Positions 54,416 to 63,385 of a stretch of 64,000 nt of DNA are shown in pieces. Within the stretch, counting starts at the first letter, position 1. Each line of letters starts with the position of its first letter. The position numbers and the translations under genes were made by a program. The stretch lies in NCBI RefSeq assembly GCF_004745945.1, contig NZ_SRLE01000009.1:62001-126000 (forward strand), written 5' to 3'. The notes beneath the pieces are model-generated. The model made no database searches. It was not told the DNA's origin and worked only from the letters and a program-made list of their open reading frames with translations. The DNA comes from Mangrovimicrobium sediminis (GTDB taxonomy: Bacteria > Pseudomonadota > Gammaproteobacteria > Pseudomonadales > Halieaceae).

Positions 54416-54903
54416 ACCTGACCGGAAAACCTGAAGTGATTGGAAGCTTGCGAAATTATTCTGGCCTCCTGGTCGCCATACTGGACGTAAAAACGCCCCC
54501 AGCGACGAACTGGAGAACCAGTTGATCACTAAATAAAGTAGCACCAATTTCGCATTTGCGGTTAACGGTTGATTGGTCGCCCTGCCGGAAGCCATTCACC
54601 CATGCACATCGCGGCGAGTGTGGTCTATAGTTATCGGGGGGCCTGACTACCGAAACCACCACACAGCGATGCTCGAGGCACTTGGAACAACAGTGCCATG
54701 GAAAGGGCGTGATGGCGCAGTTGCGCCACGAACGAAATCAATACGCACCTGGGGAGCACGACCATTTCCACGTCAACCACGCCAATGTTTATGGGCGGTA
54801 GCTTTTTGACACCACCACACTCTTGCCGCCTGCGTTGTAGCCTGCGCGAGACCGGGCCATCCCGCCGCTGTAGCCTTACCCGTCGCGCCTGAAGGTTCTA
54901 CCG
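54416..54903. other. Divergent spacer between operon and sulfotransferase-fold gene
   Basis: 488 bases, AT-richer than the flanks, with no recognised gene, operator or RNA. It must hold promoters for both directions; none stands out. AAGG before ATG 54,904 is the only clear ribosome-binding site. Confidence 0.5.
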
Positions 54904-56067
54904 ATGTCACCCACCACGATCTACTTCGCCTCGCCCCTGGAAGCCTCGGGCGCCTCCTGGCTGCTCAACTGCTTTCTCGAACTGGATATCAAGATCCTGC
55001 ACAAGCCCGCCGTGGATAACGTCTGGCCGCGCTCAAAGTCCGACCTATCCCGGTTGTGGCAACCAGCTGGCGAGGGCTGTTCACTGCACCCCAACGTGGA
55101 AATCCTCAAAAAGTGGCTGCCGACCTTGCAGCAACGGGATACTTTCACGTTCCGCGACGATATCGAAGTCGAGTACATCCAGGAATTCCCCACGGCGCGA
55201 CACCGGGGCCAGCGCGCGATTTACTTTGTGCGTGACCCGCGCGACGCGATCTATTCCATGTACCGGCGCATCTCCCCGGACCTGTCGTTCACCGACTTCC
55301 TGAATTTCCCTAATCCCGACTCCCTGCTCAACCGTGTCGACCACTGGCGCCTCAACATGCTGTGCTGGCTGGCGCATGAGGATATAGCCGTGTTCCGCTT
55401 CGAGGACTACAAGCAGGATGCGAAGGCGCTGCTGGAGCGTATTCTTGGCCACCTCGAACTGGAATACAGCGACGCAGACATCCAGCGGGCGATCGATAAC
55501 TCCAGCATCGAAAAGGCCAAGGAAGCGGAGGCGCGTTACAAGGCGATGTACCCTGGCGATACCGAGGTCGCCAATCGCGCCGGCAAGGTCGGCGACTGGA
55601 AGGACCGGGAGGATATCGAGGAAGGCATCGCGATTATCGAGGCAAAGACGCGGGACCTACTGGACACACTGGGCTACGCCCACGAAAGCGGGGCGCCGGC
55701 CGCGCCTGAGCAGGACCCTCTCGCCACACTGCACAAACTCGATTTCTTGCAGGCAATCGCCCTTCCCACCGGTTTCAACCGTGCCGGACCCGGTGACGGG
55801 CCCATCGCCTACCTGCGAGACATCGCCGAATTTGCGGCTAGCCTGGACGAGCCGACCCTGCGCGCGTCGAACCTGTCCTCGGCCGAGATCAGGCATTTGC
55901 TGGACAGCCTCGAGGAGTTCGGCAAAAACTACGGCCTGGACAACAGCGCCCGCATCGCCGCCCTGCGCGAGGCCTTCGCCCAGGGGTCGACCAATTTCCT
56001 CGGCCGCATCAGCGAACTGCGCGCCAGGCGCAAACGCGCGCTACCGGACACGAGCACGGATGCCTGA
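54904..56067 (+). CDS. Sulfotransferase-fold protein
   Basis: 387 residues. The PAPS-dependent fold is visible: N-terminal 5'-phosphate loop variant FASPLEASGASWLLNCFLEL, 3'-phosphate motif IYFVRDPRDAIYSMYRR, and GKVGDWKDREDIEEG, the usual RKGxxGDWKN region. The C-terminal 140 residues (from about 255) form an Ala/Leu/Glu-rich extension of unknown role. Ordinary members move sulfate from PAPS to hydroxyls; because the neighbouring operon would make a 3'-phosphorylated nucleotide phosphoramidate, it might use that donor instead (see findings). Divergent from the operon. Confidence 0.85.
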   Translation: MSPTTIYFASPLEASGASWLLNCFLELDIKILHKPAVDNVWPRSKSDLSRLWQPAGEGCSLHPNVEILKKWLPTLQQRDTFTFRDDIEVEYIQEFPTARHRGQRAIYFVRDPRDAIYSMYRRISPDLSFTDFLNFPNPDSLLNRVDHWRLNMLCWLAHEDIAVFRFEDYKQDAKALLERILGHLELEYSDADIQRAIDNSSIEKAKEAEARYKAMYPGDTEVANRAGKVGDWKDREDIEEGIAIIEAKTRDLLDTLGYAHESGAPAAPEQDPLATLHKLDFLQAIALPTGFNRAGPGDGPIAYLRDIAEFAASLDEPTLRASNLSSAEIRHLLDSLEEFGKNYGLDNSARIAALREAFAQGSTNFLGRISELRARRKRALPDTSTDA

Positions 56068-56142
56068 CAGCCGGTAGCGCATACCCAAAACGCAACTAGA
56101 AAATGAGCGCTGCGGCGCTGGTAAACCACACTGGAGAAAACC

Positions 56143-56910
56143 TTGAGCACACATGCATCCGATTGGGACTATTCCGAGCAGGCCCCCTACTACCAGTACC
56201 GCCCCAATTACTCGCCCCTGGCCATCGACACACTGCTGGAAAAACTCGCCGTCCCCAGGGATGAAGGCTTCCTCATCGCGGACGTGGGCGCGGGCACCGG
56301 CAACCTGACCATCATGCTCGAGGAGCGCGGCTACACACCAATCGCCATCGAACCCAATGATGCCATGCGCGAAATCGGCATCCAGCGCTCGGCCAGCAAG
56401 CCCACGCGCTGGCAGGCGGGCACCGGAGAAGCGACGGGGCTGCCAGACAAATCGGTGCAGGCCTATCTCATGGGCTCATCGTTCAATACCACGGAGCGCG
56501 ACACCACCCTCAAGGAAGCCCACCGCGTACTGGCAGACGGCGGCTGGTTCGCCTGCATGTGGAACCACCGCAGCCTCGAGGAAGACGAAATCCAGTCCAA
56601 AACCCAGGCTGTACTGAAGTCCTTCTTCCCCGACTACACCGGCGGCTCGCGCCGTGAGGACCAGCGGCCCATCCTCGAGGCCTCGCCGTATTTCTCCGAC
56701 GTGCACTACCTCGAGGACAGCTTTACCGTGCAACAAACCAAGGAGCACTACCTGCTGGCCTGGCGCTCGGTGCGCAACCAGTTCTGGGACCTGCGCAGCG
56801 ACGAGGGCAAGGCGCTGTTCGAGCAGGTAATGGCGAAGATGAGCGAGGTGTTGCCGGACCCGGTGCCGCTGACTTATACGACGCGAATCTGGTACACGCA
56901 AAAATCATGA
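56143..56910 (+). CDS. Class I SAM-dependent methyltransferase
   Basis: 255 residues starting at TTG 56,143; TGGAG lies 7 bases upstream and no in-frame ATG precedes the conserved part. Seen: WDYSEQAPYYQYRPNYSP, motif I FLIADVGAGTGNLTIML, acidic PIAIEPNDAMRE, and motif IV QAYLMGSSFNTTERDTTLKE, HRVLADGGWFACMWNH. This pattern is typical of ubiE/bioC-like small-molecule methyltransferases. It follows the sulfotransferase-fold gene by 75 bases on the same strand and is a candidate O-methylase of a phosphoramidate or glycan. Confidence 0.88.
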   Translation: MSTHASDWDYSEQAPYYQYRPNYSPLAIDTLLEKLAVPRDEGFLIADVGAGTGNLTIMLEERGYTPIAIEPNDAMREIGIQRSASKPTRWQAGTGEATGLPDKSVQAYLMGSSFNTTERDTTLKEAHRVLADGGWFACMWNHRSLEEDEIQSKTQAVLKSFFPDYTGGSRREDQRPILEASPYFSDVHYLEDSFTVQQTKEHYLLAWRSVRNQFWDLRSDEGKALFEQVMAKMSEVLPDPVPLTYTTRIWYTQKS

Positions 56911-56941
56911 TCCATGCTGCGCATGTGACACAAGCGCAGGC

Positions 56942-58309
56942 TTACTTAAGTACTGGAGCGCCGACGGGTTCGCGGTGGAGCGCCGCAACAACGGCATCGA
57001 CCTGCTGCCCGGACGCGCCAGCGTACAACTCGATCATTCGATTCAACTGTTCTATATCCAATTCGCTGAACCCATCCACCCGTAGCGCAGCGACAAAATC
57101 TTCCACATACCGGGTCAGCGCGGCGCGCTTGCCATCGTCGATACCCGCGTACGCCACATTGGCACAGGCGTCCAGCAGGCGGGCCAGCACCATCACATCG
57201 TCCATGGCGTACTGCCGGATAGGGGTGAGGCAGTCATACAGCACGCGGGAGAAGTCCGGCTCGAAATAGTAAACGCGGACCGTGCCATCCTCGCTGCGCT
57301 CCCCATCGAAGCCCGGGTGCTGCGCGTACTCCACCAGCAGCATGGACAGCATATCCAACACGCGCATGGCGGTCCCGGGGTCGTTGATCCCCGGGCTCAG
57401 GGCCTTTACCGCAATTTCCGACAACAGCTTGAAGCCGAACAGGAAATGGTCGTCGGCGAAGTCCTCGATGTAGTAATCGAAACAGTCGAGCAGCTTTCCC
57501 TGCCTGTCGTCGTCGAGTTCCCGGCTCAACCGGAACAGCGGCCGGCCCTTTGCGACAAACTCGCCCCGCTGCACCAGGGTGACCAGCACAAGGTCCTCGG
57601 CCTCGAGTTGTCGCAGCAGCTCGCCGCCGATGACGCGCTTGAAGTAGCCGGTGTGCCCGCTGTGTACCGCGGCCCACTGCTCGGTATCCGGCGGGCTGCA
57701 ATCGCCGCGCGCCATGTCTTCCCGGATACTCGCCACCCGCCGGCGCAGGTTCCTGCGGGTTTCCAGGAATATCGACTCGACGATGTGATCCACCTGTATC
57801 GAGCGGGTGATCGAGTGGATGAAGTTCACGAACAGCACGAGGCAGGCGATGCCGAAGGTAATCGCAATCATCACCGCGAGACCGGGCACGGCGTCGGCGC
57901 CGGCTTCGCTGTGGATGGACGCGATCAGCAGCAGGGAGTAGATGATGGTGCCCAGGTAAACCCCGAGGCAGACCTGGTGCTGTTTCTTGGTGACCAGGCC
58001 CGGTATCACCCGCGGTGACAGCGTCGCCGACGCGCGGGTGAGCACGACCATCACCATCGAGAAGCTGAACACCGCCAGCGAGATGACGCCGCCGACCAGC
58101 GCGCTGAGAATGGTCCGCGCGTTGTCCGCGTCGGACACCACCACGATGCCGAGGTGGCGCTCCAACCAGTCGGCAGCGGGCGAGAAGTCGACACTCACCA
58201 TGAACAGGCACAGCAGCAGCATAGCCAGGGAGATGACCACTGGAATCAGCGCGATACTCTGGCTGACCCGGGTCATGACGCGGTCCAGCGCATTGTTCAC
58301 TGTCGGCAC
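56942..58309 (-). CDS. DUF2254 family membrane protein
   Basis: 455 residues. Three or four N-terminal membrane helices (SIALIPVVISLAMLLLCLFM, ILSALVGGVISLAVFSFSMV, CLGVYLGTIIYSLLLIAS, LAVMIAITFGIACLVLFVNF) precede a cytosolic half of about 260 residues with family marks SFSMVMVVLTRASATLSPRV and KALSPGINDPGTAMRVLDML. DUF2254 has no known function. Monocistronic, on the opposite strand to the methyltransferase before it. Confidence 0.9.
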   Translation of the reverse strand: MPTVNNALDRVMTRVSQSIALIPVVISLAMLLLCLFMVSVDFSPAADWLERHLGIVVVSDADNARTILSALVGGVISLAVFSFSMVMVVLTRASATLSPRVIPGLVTKKQHQVCLGVYLGTIIYSLLLIASIHSEAGADAVPGLAVMIAITFGIACLVLFVNFIHSITRSIQVDHIVESIFLETRRNLRRRVASIREDMARGDCSPPDTEQWAAVHSGHTGYFKRVIGGELLRQLEAEDLVLVTLVQRGEFVAKGRPLFRLSRELDDDRQGKLLDCFDYYIEDFADDHFLFGFKLLSEIAVKALSPGINDPGTAMRVLDMLSMLLVEYAQHPGFDGERSEDGTVRVYYFEPDFSRVLYDCLTPIRQYAMDDVMVLARLLDACANVAYAGIDDGKRAALTRYVEDFVAALRVDGFSELDIEQLNRMIELYAGASGQQVDAVVAALHREPVGAPVLK

Positions 58310-58458
58310 TGCGGGGTCTCCTTAAGCGGATTGCTGCAACACACTAAAGCACCGCCCGTCTCCGGGCACAACCAGCGCCTTGCACAACTCGCAGCGCGCA
58401 CAACCAGTACCAACAACCAAACTGGTAAATCCAGGCATTCACAATCACACTACCACCC

Positions 58459-58971
58459 ATGCGCAAAAGCCCCCTCGACAGATTCGCCCGCGACCTTCCC
58501 CCCGGCACCCTCAACTGGATCGGCCTGCGCAGCGCGCGCCGCGGCGATGTGGTACCGGTACAACAGGCACAGGCCCTCGCCACCCTCGGCCTGGAGGGCG
58601 ACCACCGCACAAGCAAGGCGCCCGGCTCGGCCCGCCAGGTCACGCTGATTTCCGAGGAGTTCATCGCGCAGATCGCGCACTACAGCGGCCACGAGACCAT
58701 CGACCCGGCCCTGCTGCGTCGCAACCTGGTGGTGCGCGGTATCAACCTCAACGCCCTGCGCCACCAGCGCTTTCGTATCGGCGGGGCCGAGTTCGAGGCC
58801 ACCGCCCTGTGCCACCCCTGCTCGCGCATGGAGGAAGCGCTGGGCAAGGGCGGTGTCGCGGCGATGCTTGGCCATGGCGGGCTGTGCGCGCGTATCCTGC
58901 ACAGCGGCCTGATCCAGGTGGGTGATCTACTGGAAGTGTGCCCCCAGGAAGAGGAAGGCGAATCGGCCTAG
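58459..58971 (+). CDS. MOSC domain protein
   Basis: 170 residues from ATG 58,459. Beta-barrel MOSC domain of molybdenum cofactor sulfurase C-terminus type: LGLEGDHRTSKAPGSARQVT, LISEEFIAQIAHYSG, RRNLVVRGINLNALRHQRFR, and ALCHPCSRMEEALG with the conserved Cys pair. Most like YiiM-type stand-alone MOSC proteins, which handle N-hydroxylated substrates or carry sulfur. No partner nearby. Confidence 0.92.
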   Translation: MRKSPLDRFARDLPPGTLNWIGLRSARRGDVVPVQQAQALATLGLEGDHRTSKAPGSARQVTLISEEFIAQIAHYSGHETIDPALLRRNLVVRGINLNALRHQRFRIGGAEFEATALCHPCSRMEEALGKGGVAAMLGHGGLCARILHSGLIQVGDLLEVCPQEEEGESA

Positions 58972-59056
58972 ACGCACACGCGACGCTTTTGCGCTCGCGC
59001 TCGCGCTCGCAGCGAGCCAGGATTCCCAGGCCGCCTGAATCCAGGCACTACACTAC

Positions 59057-59950
59057 TCACTGAAGCAGCGCATTCCCCCGCAACCGCTCCACCGCCAGAT
59101 CCACAAACGCCCGGATCTTCGCGTTCGCCTTGCGCCCCTCCAGGTACACCACGTGCACCGGCAGGGTCGGCGGCTCCAGGTCTTCCAGCACCAGTTGCAG
59201 GCTGCCCGCAGCCAACTCGTCCGCCACCTGGTAGGACATCACCCGGGTCAGCCCCAGTCCCATCACCGCGGCCTTCACGGCGTCGGAATTCTGGTTGCAC
59301 TGGAAGCGCGAGGCGACCTTGACCTTGTGCTTGCCGAAGGCCCAAACGGTGAGCGGTTCCACCGCGGTGGCGTGGATAAGATCGTGCTCGGCGAGGTCCG
59401 CTGGAGACTGCGGCACGCCGCGTTCGGCAAGGTAGGCTGGGGACGCGCAGACAACGCGGCGGATGTCACCCACGTGGGTGGCGAACAGGCTGGAGTCTGC
59501 GAGGTTGCCGATGCGGATGGCCACGTCCAGGTTCTCCTCCAGCAGGTTGGTCACCCGGTCGAGGAACAGGGAGTTGACCGACACCTTGCCGTGGGCCATG
59601 ACGTACTCGGCGATAATCGGCACCACGTACTTGTGGCCGAACAGCGATGGCGCGGTCACCGTCAGCCGTCCGCTGGGCTCGGAGAAGCTGCCGGTCACCG
59701 CCGCCTCGGCCTCCGCCACGCTTTCGAGAATCGCCTTGGCATGGGTGTAGTAGCGCTGGCCTGAATCCGTAAGCCGAACATGGCGGGTGGAGCGGTGGAA
59801 CAGGGGTACGCCCAGCGCGCTCTCCAGCCGCGCCACCGAGCGGGTGACCGCCGGCGCCGAGAGGTCCAGCACGCGGCTGGCGTCCACAAAACTCCCCTCC
59901 TCGACCACCGCGGAAAACACCCGCATGGCCTCCAGTTTATCCATCGCCAT
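59057..59950 (-). CDS. LysR family transcriptional regulator
   Basis: 297 residues. N-terminal helix-turn-helix LEAMRVFSAVVEEGSFVDAS, RVLDLSAPAVTRSVARLE, LGVPLFHRSTRHVRLTDSG; effector-binding domain with RLTVTAPSLFGHKYVVPIIA and DVAIRIGNLADSSLFATHVG. Two start codons (59,950 and 59,944) fit. It is divergent from the AhpD-like operon across a 121-base spacer that holds a T-N11-A box, so it probably controls that operon and itself. Confidence 0.94.
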   Translation of the reverse strand: MAMDKLEAMRVFSAVVEEGSFVDASRVLDLSAPAVTRSVARLESALGVPLFHRSTRHVRLTDSGQRYYTHAKAILESVAEAEAAVTGSFSEPSGRLTVTAPSLFGHKYVVPIIAEYVMAHGKVSVNSLFLDRVTNLLEENLDVAIRIGNLADSSLFATHVGDIRRVVCASPAYLAERGVPQSPADLAEHDLIHATAVEPLTVWAFGKHKVKVASRFQCNQNSDAVKAAVMGLGLTRVMSYQVADELAAGSLQLVLEDLEPPTLPVHVVYLEGRKANAKIRAFVDLAVERLRGNALLQ

Positions 59951-59966
59951 GTTTCATCCCCCAGAT

Positions 59967-59991
59967 CACTATTGCGATAATATTAATAGTG
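59967..59991. promoter_or_regulatory. LysR-type T-N11-A box
   Basis: CACTATT at 59,967-59,973 and AATAGTG at 59,985-59,991 form a perfect 7-base inverted repeat separated by 11 bases, in the divergent spacer between the LysR gene and the AhpD-like gene. The AT-rich spacer GCGATAATATT includes a possible -10 sequence. Confidence 0.75.
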
Positions 59992-60071
59992 AAGTGTATT
60001 GCGGGCCAATTATTTACAACCGCAAAGTACGCAGAATGATCTCCGTTGACTCGACAACCAAGGAGATCACG

Positions 60072-60620
60072 ATGTCACATATACCTACCCCCGCAACCAT
60101 CGAGCAGGCCCCCGAGGCTGCACAACCCATCCTGCAAGGCGTACAGGCGGCGCTGGGCTCGGTGCCCAACATGTTCCGCCTGGTCGGCAACAGCCCGGAA
60201 ACCCTCAAGGGCTATTTGTCACTGAGCAGCGCCCTGGACGAGGGCAGCCTGAGCCCGGCCACCCGCGAGCGCATTGCGCTGGCAGTGGCGGAGCTCAACG
60301 GCTGTGACTACTGCCTCGCCGCACACACCTACCTCGCCACCAACGTGGCGCGGCTCACCGAGACCGAGATCCTCACCAACCGGCACGGTTCCTCCGGGGA
60401 CAACCGGGCGGCGGTCGCCGTCGAGTTCGCGGCGAACCTGGTGCAGCAGCGCGGCGCGGTGCAGCGCGAGGACGTGCAGGCGGTGCTGGACGCCGGCTAT
60501 AGCGCGGCCGAGGTACTGGAAATCATCGGCCATGTCGCCCTCAGCACCCTGACCAACTACATCAACTCGGCGCTGGCGACAGCCGTCGACTTCCCCGCGG
60601 TCAGCGACCTCGCCGCCTGA
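60072..60620 (+). CDS. Carboxymuconolactone decarboxylase/AhpD-like peroxidase
   Basis: 182 residues from ATG 60,072 after AGGAG. Seen: QAALGSVPNMFRLVGNSPET, SPATRERIALAVAELNGCDY and the redox CxxC-H motif GCDYCLAAHTYLA (Cys-Asp-Tyr-Cys then His), typical of AhpD-fold alkylhydroperoxidases. It would reduce organic peroxides or quinones. First gene of the operon with DUF1348 and PNPOx-like genes, under the divergent LysR regulator. Confidence 0.93.
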   Translation: MSHIPTPATIEQAPEAAQPILQGVQAALGSVPNMFRLVGNSPETLKGYLSLSSALDEGSLSPATRERIALAVAELNGCDYCLAAHTYLATNVARLTETEILTNRHGSSGDNRAAVAVEFAANLVQQRGAVQREDVQAVLDAGYSAAEVLEIIGHVALSTLTNYINSALATAVDFPAVSDLAA

Positions 60621-60686
60621 CCCCCATGGGTGGCGGGCCCTGCCCGTCACCCCTTTCCCTTTCCGCAACCCCAGGAGGACAAGCCC

Positions 60687-61151
60687 ATGAGCAGACCCCC
60701 GCTACCCCCCTTCACCCGCGACACCGCCATCGAGAAAATCCGCCTCGCCGAGGACGGCTGGAACAGCCGCGACCCGGCGAAAGTCGCACTGGCGTATACC
60801 GAGGACAGCCGCTGGCGCAACCGCACCGAGTTCGTCACCGGCCGCAGCGCACTGCAGGCGCTGTTGCAACGCAAGTGGACCCGCGAACTGGACTACCGCC
60901 TGGTCAAGGAACTGTGGGCCTTCGACAGCCACCGCATCGCCGTGCGCTTCGCCTACGAATTCCACGACGACGCCGGCCAGTGGTTTCGCGCCCACGGCAA
61001 CGAAAACTGGGAATTCGACGACAACGGCCTGATGCGCCGCCGACTGGCGAGCATCAACGAACACCCCATCGAGCACAGCGAACGCCTGTTCCACTGGCCC
61101 CTGGGTCGCCGTCCCGACGCCCACCCGGGGCTGTCCGAACTCGGCCTGTGA
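60687..61151 (+). CDS. DUF1348 NTF2-fold protein
   Basis: 154 residues from ATG 60,687 after AGGAGGA. Seen: [100 protein letters not shown]: the whole DUF1348 pattern. SnoaL-like fold, function unknown but often linked to AhpD/LysR or PNPOx genes. 66 bases after the AhpD-like gene and 6 bases before the PNPOx-like gene. Confidence 0.93.
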   Translation: MSRPPLPPFTRDTAIEKIRLAEDGWNSRDPAKVALAYTEDSRWRNRTEFVTGRSALQALLQRKWTRELDYRLVKELWAFDSHRIAVRFAYEFHDDAGQWFRAHGNENWEFDDNGLMRRRLASINEHPIEHSERLFHWPLGRRPDAHPGLSELGL

Positions 61152-61157
61152 AATACC

Positions 61158-62045
61158 ATGCCGACACTTTTTCACCCGGGCGAACTGTGGGTGCAGGAAC
61201 GCCTCGGGGTCCGCGAAAGCGTGGACAAATGGGCCGGCCGCGCGATCCGCTCGCGCATGCCGGACCAGCACCGCAACATGTTCCGCCAGTTACCCTTCCT
61301 GGTCGCCGCCGGCCGTGACAACCGCCACCGTATCTGGGCGACACTGCTGACCGGTGCGCCGGGTTTCATCCAGTCCCCCGCCGATACCCGACTTCACATC
61401 CAGGCCCGGCCCCGCGCCGGGGACGCACTCGATCACGCCTTCACCATAGGCGCCGACATCGGCCTGCTCGGCATCGACCTGGCCAGCCGGCGGCGCAACC
61501 GCGCCAACGGGAACGTGACCAGGCACACCAACGAAACCATCGCGGTCGGTGTGCGCCAGTCCTACGGCAATTGCCCGAGCTACATCACACAGCGCCAGTG
61601 GCGACCGGTCGAGCGGGCACCACATGCCGTGCACACCGCACGCGCGTCTTCACTGGATATCGCGACGGCAGCCTGGATACGCCACGCGGATACGTTCTTT
61701 ATCGCCAGCGGTGCAGCGCGGGATGCGGCAGAAGCCGGCGGCCTGGACGCCTCCCACCGCAGCGGCCCGCCCGGCCTGGTCGAGGTGCTCAGCGAGCGCG
61801 AACTGCTGTTCCCGGACTACGCGGGCAACAACTTCTTCAACACCCTCGGCAACCTCGTGCTCAACCCGAACGTCGGCCTGCTGTTTATCGATTTCGAGCA
61901 GGGCAGCCTGCTGCAGGTGAACGGCTGCGCGCGCATCGACTGGGATTCACCCGAGGTCGCCCGACGCCCCGGCGCCCAGCGGCTGGTGTCAGTCTCCGTG
62001 GAAGAAGTCGTCGTCCAGCGCTGCGTGCTGCCACTGCGCTGGTAA
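61158..62045 (+). CDS. Pyridoxamine 5'-phosphate oxidase-like flavoprotein
   Basis: 295 residues. Probable FMN-binding split-barrel: MFRQLPFLVAAGRDNRHRIW, ATLLTGAPGFIQSPADTRLH, IGLLGIDLASRRRNRANGNV, and a C-terminal split-barrel DYAGNNFFNTLGNLVLNPNV, GLLFIDFEQGSLLQVNGCAR. Homologues are annotated as PNPOx-like, sometimes fused to ferredoxin domains, which are absent here. Third gene of the LysR-regulated operon; the electron acceptor and substrate are unknown. Confidence 0.87.
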   Translation: MPTLFHPGELWVQERLGVRESVDKWAGRAIRSRMPDQHRNMFRQLPFLVAAGRDNRHRIWATLLTGAPGFIQSPADTRLHIQARPRAGDALDHAFTIGADIGLLGIDLASRRRNRANGNVTRHTNETIAVGVRQSYGNCPSYITQRQWRPVERAPHAVHTARASSLDIATAAWIRHADTFFIASGAARDAAEAGGLDASHRSGPPGLVEVLSERELLFPDYAGNNFFNTLGNLVLNPNVGLLFIDFEQGSLLQVNGCARIDWDSPEVARRPGAQRLVSVSVEEVVVQRCVLPLRW

Positions 62046-62078
62046 CCCAGCGAGATCCACTCGCCCCCGGACGTAACC

Positions 62079-62108
62079 AAAAAAAACCGCCGGCAATCAC
62101 CGGCGGTT
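62079..62108 (-). terminator. Rho-independent terminator of the hvf-type operon
   Basis: CCGCCGG-N6-CCGGCGG (62,087-62,106) with eight A residues at 62,079-62,086 on the plus strand, which is a T-run after the hairpin on the minus strand, 22 bases past the DoxX gene stop. It also lies 34 bases after the end of the convergent PNPOx-like gene. Confidence 0.85.
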
Positions 62109-62129
62109 CAGGAGTACGCGCTCCGCACC

Positions 62130-62600
62130 TCATACCTGGTGGGAGGTATGCCGTACAACCAGGAAGTCCAGCAGGTAATCCAGGGAGAATCTGCCCGGCC
62201 CCCAGACGATGATCACGAACAGGGCCAGGCCCCACAGCAGGTGCTGACCCATGGCCGCCGGCGGTACGAACTCGAGGCTGATCACCGCTACCAGGTTGAC
62301 GAGAAACAGCCCCAGCGCGGAGCCGCGGCTGAACAGCCCCAGGGAGAGCAGCACCGGAAACACCAGCTCGCCGAAGGTGCCCATCAGGGCGGCAAGTTCC
62401 GGCGGCAGCAACGGCACGGCGTACTCCTCCTCGAACAGGAACAGGGTCGTGCCCCAGTCCTGGATTTTGAGTAGTCCGGCGGGAAAAAACATCCAGCTGG
62501 TGTACAGGCGCATGCCCAGCTGGCTCAGGCTCTGTAGTTTGTTGACGGGATAGGCGATCACGGCGTTCAGGCCGCTCAGCCTCGCTATTGCGGTGTTCAT
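62130..62600 (-). CDS. DoxX family membrane protein (HvfD-like)
   Basis: 156 residues, four helices, DoxX pattern: LGMRLYTSWMFFPAGLLKIQ, FGELVFPVLLSLGLFSRGSA, LGLFLVNLVAVISLEFVPPA and HLLWGLALFVIIVWGPG. DoxX proteins act in redox or membrane stress and form the last gene of hvfABCD clusters. Overlaps the DUF2063 gene by 4 bases. Ends at a clear terminator. Confidence 0.92.
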   Translation of the reverse strand: MNTAIARLSGLNAVIAYPVNKLQSLSQLGMRLYTSWMFFPAGLLKIQDWGTTLFLFEEEYAVPLLPPELAALMGTFGELVFPVLLSLGLFSRGSALGLFLVNLVAVISLEFVPPAAMGQHLLWGLALFVIIVWGPGRFSLDYLLDFLVVRHTSHQV

Positions 62601-63385
62601 GGTTGGTCCTCTGGGTTGGATGAAATTGGGGACAGCCCGGTGACGAGCTGCTCTCGGATAACCTCTTCAAGCCACTGCTCGAAGGGGAAGCTGTTCGCCG
62701 GCGCGCTATGCAGCGCGTCGGCCAGGGTGACCGCGCCGCCGTCGAGCAGGCGCAACCAGTGAATTTCGTCGTCCGCCACCGCGCGCAGGCGGGTGCGCAG
62801 GCCCTGGCGCCAGACCAGCGCGGTCTCGCCGCGGCCGCTCTCCAGCATCGCCGCAGCGACGCGCAGGTCGGGTTCAGCGGGGTTGTCGGCGTGGGCGGTG
62901 TGTATGGCGACAACGGGGTAGTTCGAGGCCAGCACGGCGATGCCCGGCGCGGCGTCGAGACAGACCTCCAGGGAATCCGCGTCCTGCAGTGCGGCAAAGG
63001 ACGCGTAATCCGGCTGCGAGTCGGCAGCGCGCTGGGCGCAGTGCAACAGCCAGTCAAGGCGCGCGCAGTCCGCCAGGTAAGGGTGTTCCATGCCAGGTTG
63101 CTGGCCCGCAAGCCATGCGGGAAAGGCGTCGCCCCACTGGCCCCAGTCGAAAACCCCGCGGCCATGGTCAGCGAGGAACTCGCCGGCCAGCAGCGCCAGC
63201 CGCGAACTGCCGAGCAGGTAGCCCACGGTGGAAAAGCTGATCGCCAGCGCGCGCGCGGCGCCTGCCAGCAGGTTGCGGCGGTAGATGGCGAGGCCGCGGG
63301 CATCGACGCCCGTCATTGGCCGGCCATGGACCAATGCCTCCAGCAGTAAGCGCTGCCCGGATTGAACGCCGAGAGATTCAGGCAT
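62597..63385 (-). CDS. DUF2063 putative DNA-binding/partner protein (HvfC-like)
   Basis: 262 residues. Family marks: VHGRPMTGVDARGLAIYRRN, LLAGAARALAISFSTVGYLL, FLADHGRGVFDWGQWGDAFP and HPYLADCARLDWLLHCAQRA. In related MNIO systems the DUF2063 protein binds the DUF692 enzyme and recruits the precursor peptide. It overlaps the DUF692 gene by 8 bases and the DoxX gene by 4. Confidence 0.92.
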   Translation of the reverse strand: MPESLGVQSGQRLLLEALVHGRPMTGVDARGLAIYRRNLLAGAARALAISFSTVGYLLGSSRLALLAGEFLADHGRGVFDWGQWGDAFPAWLAGQQPGMEHPYLADCARLDWLLHCAQRAADSQPDYASFAALQDADSLEVCLDAAPGIAVLASNYPVVAIHTAHADNPAEPDLRVAAAMLESGRGETALVWRQGLRTRLRAVADDEIHWLRLLDGGAVTLADALHSAPANSFPFEQWLEEVIREQLVTGLSPISSNPEDQP

